From positions 1 to 64,000 of the forward strand of contig CAZXKO010000097.1 in NCBI GenBank assembly GCA_964641665.1: a DNA stretch of 64,000 bases, in the 5' to 3' direction. Of the stretch, positions 41,729-48,956 are shown one piece after another (the stretch's first letter is position 1; every line of letters starts with the position of its first letter). This DNA comes from Gp1-AA133 sp964641665 (GTDB lineage: Bacteria; Acidobacteriota; Terriglobia; Terriglobales; Acidobacteriaceae). A model generated the notes under the pieces. That model was given only the letters and a program-made list of their open reading frames with translations. It ran no database searches and had not been told where the DNA came from. Both the position numbers and the translations under genes were made by a program.

Positions 41729-43180
41729 TCAGTCCACGCGGCAGACTAGTAACGCCAAATTCTGGTACGGGCACACCAGCCCCGGGACTCCCGGCTGCTC
41801 CAGCACCACCCAATCGATGCCAAAACGCACCTGCAGCCGCTGGAAGTCGCGGGGGCCAAAGTGCTCCCACCCCCGTTGCGCCTGGACTTCCTCCTGCCAG
41901 CGGGCAGCCAGTCGCGGAACCTGGGTGGCCACAGCGGAATCCTTGGTCGCGTCGGCCAGTCGGCTCCGCTCCGCCAGCGCACGGAAGCCGTGGTAATCCT
42001 CACCCGGACGCCGCATGTAATCGGCGCCCAGTGCAAAATAACTGTCCATCGGCGTGTTCGCGCGAACCCACGTGAACGCCTCCAGCCACGCATTCCGCGA
42101 CGCATGGCCCGGCCACTCCATATGCGCCGACGCCGGGTAAGTTTCTAGTTGCGCGTAGAACATTCCTGCCCCGAGCGGCACCAACAGAACCAGCCAGCGC
42201 CACCACTGCGCCCGCAAAACCTTCTGCCCCAGCACGCCGCCACCCAGCACCGCCATCAGTAGGTACAACAGATGCAGGTAGCGCATCGGCTGCAACGGCC
42301 ACAGCCGCTCCAGGCTGCGCGGGGTCATCACCATCAGCGCCACCGCGAGTTGAAAGATTCCGTACCAGGCGATCCGCTGCGCCACGTGAGCCAGTGTCGT
42401 CCTGCCTTCGAGCTGTCCCATCCTCCGAAACCACCACAACACCGCGAACGGCGCGACCACGCCCAGCCACTCGTACCACTGCCAGCGCGCCAGGAAGTAG
42501 TAGTCGCGCGTCTCCGCCGCCGCCCGCCACGCGCTCGACGTCGGCTCGAAAATCCACCCCAGCGGCGCCAGAGCCAAGGTGCCCAGCACCGGCTGCGGCT
42601 GCCGCCACCCCAGAAACACGCAGAACGAAATTCCAAAACTCGCCATGATGGGGTGGATCGTCGCCGCTCCCGCCAGCAGCACTCCCGCCAGCACATACTT
42701 GCGATCGAGCGTGGCCACAATCGCCGCCAGGATCGCTGCCGTCGCCAGCGCCCGCGGGTGCAGATTCTGGTCCACCAGGTAGAGCCCGCTCCCGGCCACG
42801 GGCAGAGTCAACAACACCGCAACTAGCGTCACCGAAGCCCACTGCGTCCATGGCTCCTCGAAACAACGCCGACTGATGCGCAGGCATCCCCACAGCACCA
42901 GAAAAATCGCCAGGAAATGCCACGCGAGAATGACGACGCTAATCGGGACGTGCGTCATGCGGGCCGAACCAGCTACTACCTTGTCGAAGATCGTCGCCTG
43001 CAATTGCACCGCGAAGAAATCCGCGTCATGCGGAAAGAGCGGCGGGTTCAGATCGTGCTGGATGGCCGCGAGGTAGACTTCGTCGTCCTCGGCTCCGGGA
43101 TGGTAGCCCGCGATGAGGACGCCCAGCACCGTCAGGAGCGCCAGACCAACGACATTTTTGATTATGGGATAGTTTTTCAA
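41729..43180 (-). CDS. Polytopic membrane protein of unknown function
   Basis: About 10-12 predicted helices over 483 residues; an N-terminal helix (VVGLALLTVLGVLIAG) is followed by PGAEDDEVYLAAIQHDLNPP, an acidic loop placed as in GT-C glycosyltransferases of the PMT/ArnT type, whose catalytic Asp lies in the first loop. A C-terminal soluble part of about 100 residues follows the last helix. It may be a GT-C-like glycosyltransferase, which would fit the glycosyltransferase 2 gene starting 18 bases away in the opposite direction. The start is a TTG at 43180. Confidence 0.7.
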   Translation of the reverse strand: MKNYPIIKNVVGLALLTVLGVLIAGYHPGAEDDEVYLAAIQHDLNPPLFPHDADFFAVQLQATIFDKVVAGSARMTHVPISVVILAWHFLAIFLVLWGCLRISRRCFEEPWTQWASVTLVAVLLTLPVAGSGLYLVDQNLHPRALATAAILAAIVATLDRKYVLAGVLLAGAATIHPIMASFGISFCVFLGWRQPQPVLGTLALAPLGWIFEPTSSAWRAAAETRDYYFLARWQWYEWLGVVAPFAVLWWFRRMGQLEGRTTLAHVAQRIAWYGIFQLAVALMVMTPRSLERLWPLQPMRYLHLLYLLMAVLGGGVLGQKVLRAQWWRWLVLLVPLGAGMFYAQLETYPASAHMEWPGHASRNAWLEAFTWVRANTPMDSYFALGADYMRRPGEDYHGFRALAERSRLADATKDSAVATQVPRLAARWQEEVQAQRGWEHFGPRDFQRLQVRFGIDWVVLEQPGVPGLVCPYQNLALLVCRVD

Positions 43181-43197
43181 GCGCCGAGAACTTAGAA

Positions 43198-43995
43198 TTG
43201 AGCTACATGCCCCTAAATGCCGTAAAGCTTGCGGCAGATGAGATCGAGTCTCCTGCTGACATTCAGGATGTTTTTGCGCCCGCCGCGCCCAAGGCCGTGG
43301 CGAAGCTTGCCGTCGTGGTGCCCACGCTGTGCGAGGCGGAGAACATCCGCATCGTGCTCGATCGCATCCGGCAGAGCCTCGACCCTCTCGGCTTTCCCTA
43401 CGAACTGCTTGTCGTGGATGACGACAGCCGCGACGGAATCGACACCATCGTACAGGAAATCACCGAGACCGACCCGCGTGTCCGCCTGCTGGTTCGCAAA
43501 GGCGAGCGCGGCCTCGGCGGCGCCGTGCTCTACGGCTGGCAGCATACCGACGCCGAGATTCTCGGCGTGATCGACGCCGACCTGCAGCATCCGCCCGAAC
43601 TGCTGCCGCAATTGTGGAAGGCAGTCGAAGCCGGCAACGACGTGGTTCTCGCCAGTCGCTACGCCCCACGCGGCGGCCTAGACAACTGGCATCCCGCGCG
43701 ACACCTGCTCTCGCGCATGGCCATCTGGATGACTTATCCCCTGCAGAAGCCCGGCATCTCCGTAAAAGATCCGATGGCCGGATTCTTCATGGTGCGCCGT
43801 TCGTCCCTGCGCAACGTCGACTTCCACAACCGCGGCTTCAAGATCCTGCTCGAAATCCTGGTTCGCGCCGATGTGCGCTCCGTAACCGAAATCCCCTTCA
43901 CTTTCGGCCCCCGCCGCGCCGGCGCCAGCAAAGCCACCCTGAGAGTCGGTCTCGACTACTTCGCGCTGCTGTTCCGGCTGTGGAGAAGCCGGTAG
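43198..43995 (+). CDS. Family 2 glycosyltransferase, polyprenyl-phosphate mannose synthase-like
   Basis: Cytoplasmic GT-A enzyme, 265 residues, that likely transfers a sugar to a polyprenyl phosphate. Motifs: LAVVVPTLCEAENIRIVLDR, LLVVDDDSRDGIDTIVQ, GLGGAVLYGWQHTDAEILGV, IDADLQHPPELLPQLWKAVE (metal-binding DAD) and VLASRYAPRGG, with FKILLEILVRADVRSVTEIP as in dolichol-phosphate mannose synthases. There is no C-terminal membrane domain. TTG at 43198 or ATG at 43207 may be the start. Divergent from the polytopic membrane gene, with almost no intergenic room. Confidence 0.88.
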   Translation: MSYMPLNAVKLAADEIESPADIQDVFAPAAPKAVAKLAVVVPTLCEAENIRIVLDRIRQSLDPLGFPYELLVVDDDSRDGIDTIVQEITETDPRVRLLVRKGERGLGGAVLYGWQHTDAEILGVIDADLQHPPELLPQLWKAVEAGNDVVLASRYAPRGGLDNWHPARHLLSRMAIWMTYPLQKPGISVKDPMAGFFMVRRSSLRNVDFHNRGFKILLEILVRADVRSVTEIPFTFGPRRAGASKATLRVGLDYFALLFRLWRSR

Positions 43996-44065
43996 TTAAG
44001 AAGGCCTGGACAGACGAACCTGACGACACCCTTCGCGCTATCCCAACCCCAATTTGCTTCCGACG

Positions 44066-44155
44066 CAGCCCCAAAGGGGCGCCAGAGTATAGCCCCGGAC
44101 GTAAGGCCGGGGTAGGCACCAGAAAAATACACTCAAGTCCCGTAGGGACGGCAGA
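44066..44155 (+). repeat. 90-bp intergenic element with two hairpins, copy A
   Basis: Begins CAGCCCCAAAGGGGCGCCAG, continues with the hairpin CCCCGGACGTAAGGCCGGGG and ends with AGTCCCGTAGGGACGGCAGA, whose GTCCC/GGGAC forms a second hairpin. A nearly identical element lies at 55384-55472 (roughly 80-85% identity by eye). No coding potential. Probably a mobile or REP-like repeat. Confidence 0.75.
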
Positions 44156-44235
44156 AACTACCCGCTCCACTCATTCGGGCTCTTTGCAATGAGCCGGTTC
44201 ATGATGCAAACCCAATCGGATAAGCTCTCCCTACC

Positions 44236-45000
44236 ATGTTCCGCACCAGGTTCAAGAAGGAAATCGTGGCTGAGTTCTGGCCGCCTGCCCGGGCAGGCAA
44301 AAAGCAGAAGGTCATCATTCTCTGTGACGGAATGCCCTCGGTTCCACGAAAGCAACCGCTCGCCAGCTTTCTTTCCGCCAAGAGCTATTGGGTGTTCTAT
44401 CCGCGCTACCGGGGCGCCTGGGAAAGTGGCGGGCAGTTCCTTGCAACCTCGCCCCACCAGGACATTCTCGACGTCATCGACGAGTTGCCGAAGGGCGTCT
44501 CGGAGTCCGCCTTCGGTCAGCGCTTCGCCCTCGCCCCCGACGAAATCCTTGTCATCGGGGGAAGCTTCGGTGGCGCGGCGGCGATCCTGGCCACGCTCGA
44601 TCCGCGCGTGAAGAAAGCCATCGCCAATTGCCCGGTCGTCGACTGGAAAATTCTAGCCGCCTCGGAAAAGGCCGAAACCTCCAACCCGAGTTACGCTGAC
44701 TACATCCGTGAGGCCTTCGGGCACGGCTATCGTCTTTCCGAGAAAAATTGGAAGAAGTTGGATACCGGCCGCTTCTACAACCCGGCGCATCACATCCACG
44801 AGATCGTGCCGTCCAAGCTCATGATGTTCCACGCCTGGGACGATCCCTACGTTCCCTACAAATCGGTTGCGCAGTTTGCCGCCAGGACCGGGGCAAGAAT
44901 CAAGTCTCTGCGCCGCGGCGGACACATCTCCACCGATGAAACGGTTCGAAAGTACTGGCCGCTGATCAAGAAATTCTTTGACTCCCCCCCGGACAACTGA
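44236..45000 (+). CDS. Alpha/beta hydrolase
   Basis: Serine hydrolase-fold protein, 254 residues. The nucleophile elbow is GGSFGGAAA (about residues 109-117), the acid is likely Asp in MMFHAWDDPYVPYKS, and the His in RRGGHISTDE near residue 229. N-terminal strands VIILCDGMPS and WVFYPRYRGAWESGGQF (oxyanion region) fit dienelactone-hydrolase/prolyl-oligopeptidase-like esterases. Substrate unknown. It follows a repeat element and precedes a truncated di-haem gene. Confidence 0.82.
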   Translation: MFRTRFKKEIVAEFWPPARAGKKQKVIILCDGMPSVPRKQPLASFLSAKSYWVFYPRYRGAWESGGQFLATSPHQDILDVIDELPKGVSESAFGQRFALAPDEILVIGGSFGGAAAILATLDPRVKKAIANCPVVDWKILAASEKAETSNPSYADYIREAFGHGYRLSEKNWKKLDTGRFYNPAHHIHEIVPSKLMMFHAWDDPYVPYKSVAQFAARTGARIKSLRRGGHISTDETVRKYWPLIKKFFDSPPDN

Positions 45001-45030
45001 GACTTACATCGCCTCCGCACTGGGGTTAGG

Positions 45031-45768
45031 GTGACCTGCGCAGGAGCCCCGAAAGGCAACGAGATTGACCCCGCCCTGGTCGATCACCTCGAGTTCTACT
45101 TGCTGAACTACTTCAAGCCCGGCCACGGCCAGCAGAATGACGCCACCGAGGAAGGCCGCGAGGTCTTCAACAAGATCGGCTGCTCTTCCTGCCACATAAC
45201 CAATCTGACAATCAACCACGACCGCCGGGTGGCCGACCTTGAGACCGTCTACGACCCCGTCAACGGTGTCTTCAATAGTTTGTTCGCCACCGGGACGCCC
45301 CTTCTCGTCACCAAGGATGACGGCAGCGGCCAGCCTCTTTTAAAGCTGCCTGCGGGAGGTTCCTTCGTGGTGAAAGACATCCTCACCGACTTCAAGCGCC
45401 ACGACGTGGGCCCCAACTTCTACGAGCGAAATTGGGACGGAACTATTCAGACCCAGTTCATGACTCGTCCTCTGTGGGGCGTCGGCTCGACCGCGCCCTA
45501 CGGCCACGACGGACGCAGTATGACCCTCGACGACGTCATCCTGCGCCACGGAGGCGAATCGCAGAAGTCTCGCGATGCCTACGCTGCCCTGCCGACCCGG
45601 CAGTCGGCCGCCCTGCAGTCGTTGCTGAACTCGCTCGTCCTGTTCCCGGCCGACGACACTGCTTCCACCCTTGACCCGGCCGTGCCGACCAAGCCCAACT
45701 TCCCGCAGCACGGTCACGGCAGCATCAAACTCACCGTACTGTTCAACGATCCGACTGATCCGGAATAG
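45031..45768 (+). CDS. C-terminal fragment of a di-haem oxidoreductase-like protein
   Basis: 245 residues, starting GTG at 45031 only 30 bases after the hydrolase stop. It has one haem-binding CSSCH motif at about residues 51-55 (GREVFNKIGCSSCH), TDFKRHDVGPNFYERNWDGT, and the RPLWGVGSTAPYGHDGRSMT, LDDVILRHGGE motif found near the C-terminus of DUF1111-type di-haem proteins. Full-length relatives are two to three times longer, with another CxxCH and a signal peptide. Neither is here, so this is probably a 5'-truncated relic that lacks export and is unlikely to be functional. Confidence 0.65.
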   Translation: MTCAGAPKGNEIDPALVDHLEFYLLNYFKPGHGQQNDATEEGREVFNKIGCSSCHITNLTINHDRRVADLETVYDPVNGVFNSLFATGTPLLVTKDDGSGQPLLKLPAGGSFVVKDILTDFKRHDVGPNFYERNWDGTIQTQFMTRPLWGVGSTAPYGHDGRSMTLDDVILRHGGESQKSRDAYAALPTRQSAALQSLLNSLVLFPADDTASTLDPAVPTKPNFPQHGHGSIKLTVLFNDPTDPE

Positions 45769-45790
45769 CCGCCGGGAGATTCCGTCAGCC

Positions 45791-45853
45791 GTGGGCCCCA
45801 TCCTTGCGCGTTCCGTAGCGCAAGGGTGGGATTCCGCGACTCCGTCGAGCTTG
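45791..45853 (+). repeat. GTGGG...GCAAGGGTGGGATTCC repeat with 8-bp stem
   Basis: Contains the perfect stem CCTTGCGC/GCGCAAGG (45802-45809 and 45818-45825), then GGTGGGATTCCGCGACTCCG. A related copy is at 51063-51130 (GCGCGTTCTGTGGGCAAAGG, TGGGATTCCACGACTGC). No T-run follows. Confidence 0.6.
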
Positions 45854-45945
45854 CTATTTCAAACGCAACCTGCACGATTCGTGAGGAATCCAGCCCTTGG
45901 GCAAAGCCGACCTTCGAGTCGGATGGGATGGCTCCGCGCTGCTGT

Positions 45946-47061
45946 TCAAGCTGTCGAGAAACCGGCAGGCGGGCTATCGTGCACCCCGAGACGTCTACCT
46001 GCAATAGGAATAGATACCTCGACGAGAGTACCGGGATTGGCATTGCTCACTCGAAAGAGACCGCCGAATTCCATGGCGCGCTGCCTCATCCCTCCGAGAC
46101 CGACTCCTATGTGGTCTGGCCGCAACTCCACAACCTCAGCCGCAACTCCTTTGCCGTCGTCACGAACCATGACCACGATGCGGCTTTCTTCGCGACTCAA
46201 GACTACCCAACTTTTGCTTGCACTGGAATGTCGGAAAACGTTAGTCAGACCTTCTTGCACGATTCGGAAGATTGCCGTCTCCAGCTCCGCGGCCAGCCGG
46301 GGAAAGTTGTGCGGCTGCACTTCCAGTGAAGTCTTGATTCCGCTGCGTTTGCCGACTCCGTCCAGGTACCACCGCAGCGCCGAGGCTAACCCTGATTCAT
46401 CGAGCAGGGGCGGATGCAAAAGATACGAAATGGTCCGAACTTGCTGGATTGCCCGGCCAACGATGTCCCTTCCTTCCGCGGCTAGTTGAACCTTCGTTTG
46501 AACTGAGTGCTCATCCACGATCCGGTCGAACAGCAGCTTTGTGGCAGCGAGGTCCTGCCCCAGACCATCGTGCAACTCGCGCGCAATGCGGCGTCGTTCT
46601 TCGTCTTGTAGCGTCATCAGGCGGCTGGACATCTGCCGCAGCTGGGCGTTCAGCTCCTCCGTCTGCTTCGCCTTTCGTTGCAGCTCTACGAAGACACTGA
46701 CTTTCGCGCGTAGCAGCTGCGGGACCACCGGCACGGAAATATAATCCACGGCGCCCAGGGTGTACCCCTTCAGCCGGTCCAGGTCGGTCAGGTTTACGGC
46801 CGACACAAAAATGATCGCGATCTTACGAAAGCGTGGGTGCTGGCGAATCAACTCGGCCAATTCGAAACCATCGATTTCAGGCATGCTGACGTCCAACAGC
46901 ACGACGGCGACCTCGGTTTTGAGCAGCACCCCCAGAGCCTCTTTCCCGGAACTGGCCTGAATAAGATTTTCGTCCAGTTCGCGGAGCATCGCTTCATACG
47001 TGAGCAGCTTCGCCGGCTGGTCATCCACCATGAGGATGTTAACTTTTTCTTTCGCGCTCAT
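45946..47061 (-). CDS. Fused response-regulator receiver and histidine kinase (NarX/DesK-type)
   Basis: 371 residues: an N-terminal receiver domain (residues 8-125) with Asp pair in LMVDDQ and phospho-acceptor Asp in VVLLDVSMPEIDGFEL, then a coiled linker, HisKA_3 with the phospho-His in RRRIARELHDGLGQDL (about residue 164), and HATPase_c with N-box EGLTNVFRHS, G1 DDGKGV and G2 GVGLGGMRQRA. The conserved receiver Lys is replaced: the motif reads DYISVPVVP, a variant shared by such REC-kinase fusions. No sensor domain or membrane segment, so it takes input from a partner kinase. No partner response-regulator gene adjoins. Confidence 0.9.
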   Translation of the reverse strand: MSAKEKVNILMVDDQPAKLLTYEAMLRELDENLIQASSGKEALGVLLKTEVAVVLLDVSMPEIDGFELAELIRQHPRFRKIAIIFVSAVNLTDLDRLKGYTLGAVDYISVPVVPQLLRAKVSVFVELQRKAKQTEELNAQLRQMSSRLMTLQDEERRRIARELHDGLGQDLAATKLLFDRIVDEHSVQTKVQLAAEGRDIVGRAIQQVRTISYLLHPPLLDESGLASALRWYLDGVGKRSGIKTSLEVQPHNFPRLAAELETAIFRIVQEGLTNVFRHSSASKSWVVLSREESRIVVMVRDDGKGVAAEVVELRPDHIGVGLGGMRQRAMEFGGLFRVSNANPGTLVEVSIPIAGRRLGVHDSPPAGFSTA

Positions 47062-47163
47062 ACCTGGTTTTGCAACTGGCGGTGCGGATGGGTGGGGCAG
47101 GGGTTGGGCCGTCGATGCCGCACTTGCCCAGAGTCACTTACGGAGAGAGATTTCGCCTATCTC

Positions 47164-47358
47164 CTATGCGGCGTGCGTACCGGGGCCTGGGGGGAGAAGC
47201 TGCGCAACCAATTCAAGAATGCGTTCCTGTCTCTCGTCGAACTCGTGCCATTCCTTCTCGGTCAGTCCGCCGAAGGTCTCTGCTTCCAGCGCTTCGGTTT
47301 GCTGCGACATAAGCTTCCGCAGTTCGGCACGAATCATCTGTACTGCACCCACATCCAC
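47164..47358 (-). CDS. Small charged hypothetical protein, 64 residues
   Basis: MIRAELRKLMSQQTEALEAE and TFGGLTEKEWHEFDERQERI, LELVAQLLPPGP: an amphipathic, probably helical protein with coding-like composition. The GTG at 47358 or the ATG at 47337 may be the start. No recognised family. It lies upstream of the REC-kinase gene on the same strand. Confidence 0.5.
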   Translation of the reverse strand: MDVGAVQMIRAELRKLMSQQTEALEAETFGGLTEKEWHEFDERQERILELVAQLLPPGPGTHAA

Positions 47359-47927
47359 GACACACCTGCTCCGGCATCGCTTGCGCCGTTCTGGCTTGTA
47401 AATGCCGCTTGTTCAAAGTCTCCCCTGACCACCGGGCGCGACACATCAAGCTACGTCGATTTCTTGCCTGGAAGCCGCCGGGATTGCCTCAAGTGCCCAA
47501 ACCGCCAGCTGGACGGTTTGGGCGGTGGTCCGCCGCCATTTCCCTCCCCCAGAGAAAAGCGAAAGGACGCGTGAAAATTACGTTGCTTCGACTTTGAAAG
47601 AAATACTGTATTGCCTGTAAGAATCGCACCGCGGAACCGTATTGCTTGTCGCTTGCGATGTGCCGTCCCGCGCCACTTCTGGGCCGCCCAGCGCGATGCA
47701 TGCTGGCTTCGTATTTTCTGTTGCTACTTTCCGAATTTACAGGGTTTCCTGTATTTCAATCCTCGAGCGCCTCAGCTAGGATGCCTGCTCAATCCAAGCA
47801 CGTTCGCTCCCCGCGTTGCTCGTTCCCCGGTCCTGGCCCACTCCACCAGGCCGACTCTCCAATGCGGGGTTTCTTTCTGCAAAAGCGCTCGCAGAAGCGC
47901 ATACAGTCGTCCTTTGAAGTCGGCGTG
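47359..47927. other. Gene-poor region with a TACAGG palindrome
   Basis: 570 bp with no convincing gene. The palindrome TACAGGGTTTCCTGTA (47738-47753; perfect arms TACAGG/CCTGTA, spacer GTTT) stands out, with a half-like site TACTGTATTGCCTGTA at about 47604-47619. It is a plausible operator for a helix-turn-helix regulator. Otherwise nothing recognised. Confidence 0.5.
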
Positions 47928-48149
47928 ATGGTCGTGCGGTCCACAAATCCTGAAGATCGTGTTCGTCGCATTCGAGAACTGTGTGCTCGAGCCGCAGAAA
48001 CTGAAGACGCCGACGCAATAAAAGAGGTCGCGTCCCAACTGCGAAAGGAGTTGCATGAGCAGATCGTCTACCTGAAGGAGATGGTCGCCGTGTACCGAGG
48101 CTGCATCGCTTGGGAGGCTGAGAGCGACGAGGGCCGCGAGAGCGAATGA
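47928..48149 (+). CDS. Small helical hypothetical protein, 73 residues
   Basis: MVVRSTNPEDRVRRIRELCA, RAAETEDADAIKEVASQLRK and ELHEQIVYLKEMVAVYRGCI look like a genuine helical protein. The frame is open upstream to 47646, but the extra part is low quality, so the ATG at 47928 was taken. No family recognised. Confidence 0.5.
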   Translation: MVVRSTNPEDRVRRIRELCARAAETEDADAIKEVASQLRKELHEQIVYLKEMVAVYRGCIAWEAESDEGRESE

Positions 48150-48764
48150 ACATGAGACTCCGCGCTTGGTGCCGAGTGCCTCATCCTCGCCCTTTCTGTG
48201 CACATGTGTGGACCACCCGCCTTTAACAGCACGTGATCGCAGTCACGCGGACCAGTGATGCGCGCCGCAGCAGAGTGCACCGTATGATGCGAACCTGCCA
48301 CACAGTACCCAGGCCGATTTTAGGGCACGCTCGACTCAGAACAGAACCGACATCGTTGCCGGACCCGAGTTGGATAGACATCTCTCAGGTGTCGCAAAGG
48401 TGCCGCACTCAGATGTAGAGGGTCATAAGCCCCGTGCGGACGCCACATCGCATCACGGCCACCGAATTTAGCGATTCGCTAAAGTACTTCCTTGACGCCT
48501 GCTGCGTGCTATGCGGAAACACTCTGTGCTGTTCCGCATGTGGAACTCCTATACGGCACGTCCGAGCGCTCTATCGGTTCACAACTCCACAACTGGCTGG
48601 TGCGAAGAGCGAGACCCGAGAGTCTGGACACGTTTGTCCCGTACCGTCCAGGATGTGAGGAGAAGCCGGAAAGACAAGGCTGCCTGCATTTCACACTGAC
48701 CGTCTTTCCAAGGCTTCCTGAAAAGATGCAGCCAGACCTATTGCGCGCATCCAGGCGGTGCCGT
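48150..48764. other. Region with no clear gene; one strong inverted repeat
   Basis: Open frames here have poor composition. ATGCGGAA (48511-48518) and TTCCGCAT (48532-48539) form a perfect eight-base stem with a 13-base loop; no T-run follows, so it is not an obvious terminator. Could hold a small RNA, which I cannot show. Confidence 0.4.
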
Positions 48765-48911
48765 ATGAAAAACAAAATCGCATCAGCGACCCGCTCAACA
48801 AAGACGAGCTGGGAGGAGGCAGAAGGCTGGCTTGCCTGTCTTATTGTGTGGAGTGTCGGAATCGCCATGTTGCTGGCGATTGTGAGTATCTTTCTCAATC
48901 CAGCGGAATAG
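48765..48911 (+). CDS. Small single-helix membrane protein, 48 residues
   Basis: MKNKIASATRSTKTSWEEAE followed by GWLACLIVWSVGIAMLLAIV and SIFLNPAE: a polar N-terminus and one C-terminal transmembrane helix. The helix is coding-like; the upstream open frame is not. No family recognised and no good ribosome site identified. Confidence 0.35.
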   Translation: MKNKIASATRSTKTSWEEAEGWLACLIVWSVGIAMLLAIVSIFLNPAE

Positions 48912-48956
48912 GGGCGCGGTTGCCTTCGGCCGAAACAACAGCACCCACCCGCCCCC

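Noticed and set aside
47213..47449. Minus-strand frame with a Cys-rich start (CRGCGCSTDDSC)
   Set aside because: The second half is a frame-shadow of the better-supported small gene at 47164-47358. The Cys pattern may be a coincidence, though a frameshift joining the two frames cannot be excluded.
48511..48539. Stem ATGCGGAA/TTCCGCAT taken as a terminator
   Set aside because: No T-run follows on either strand and no gene ends nearby.
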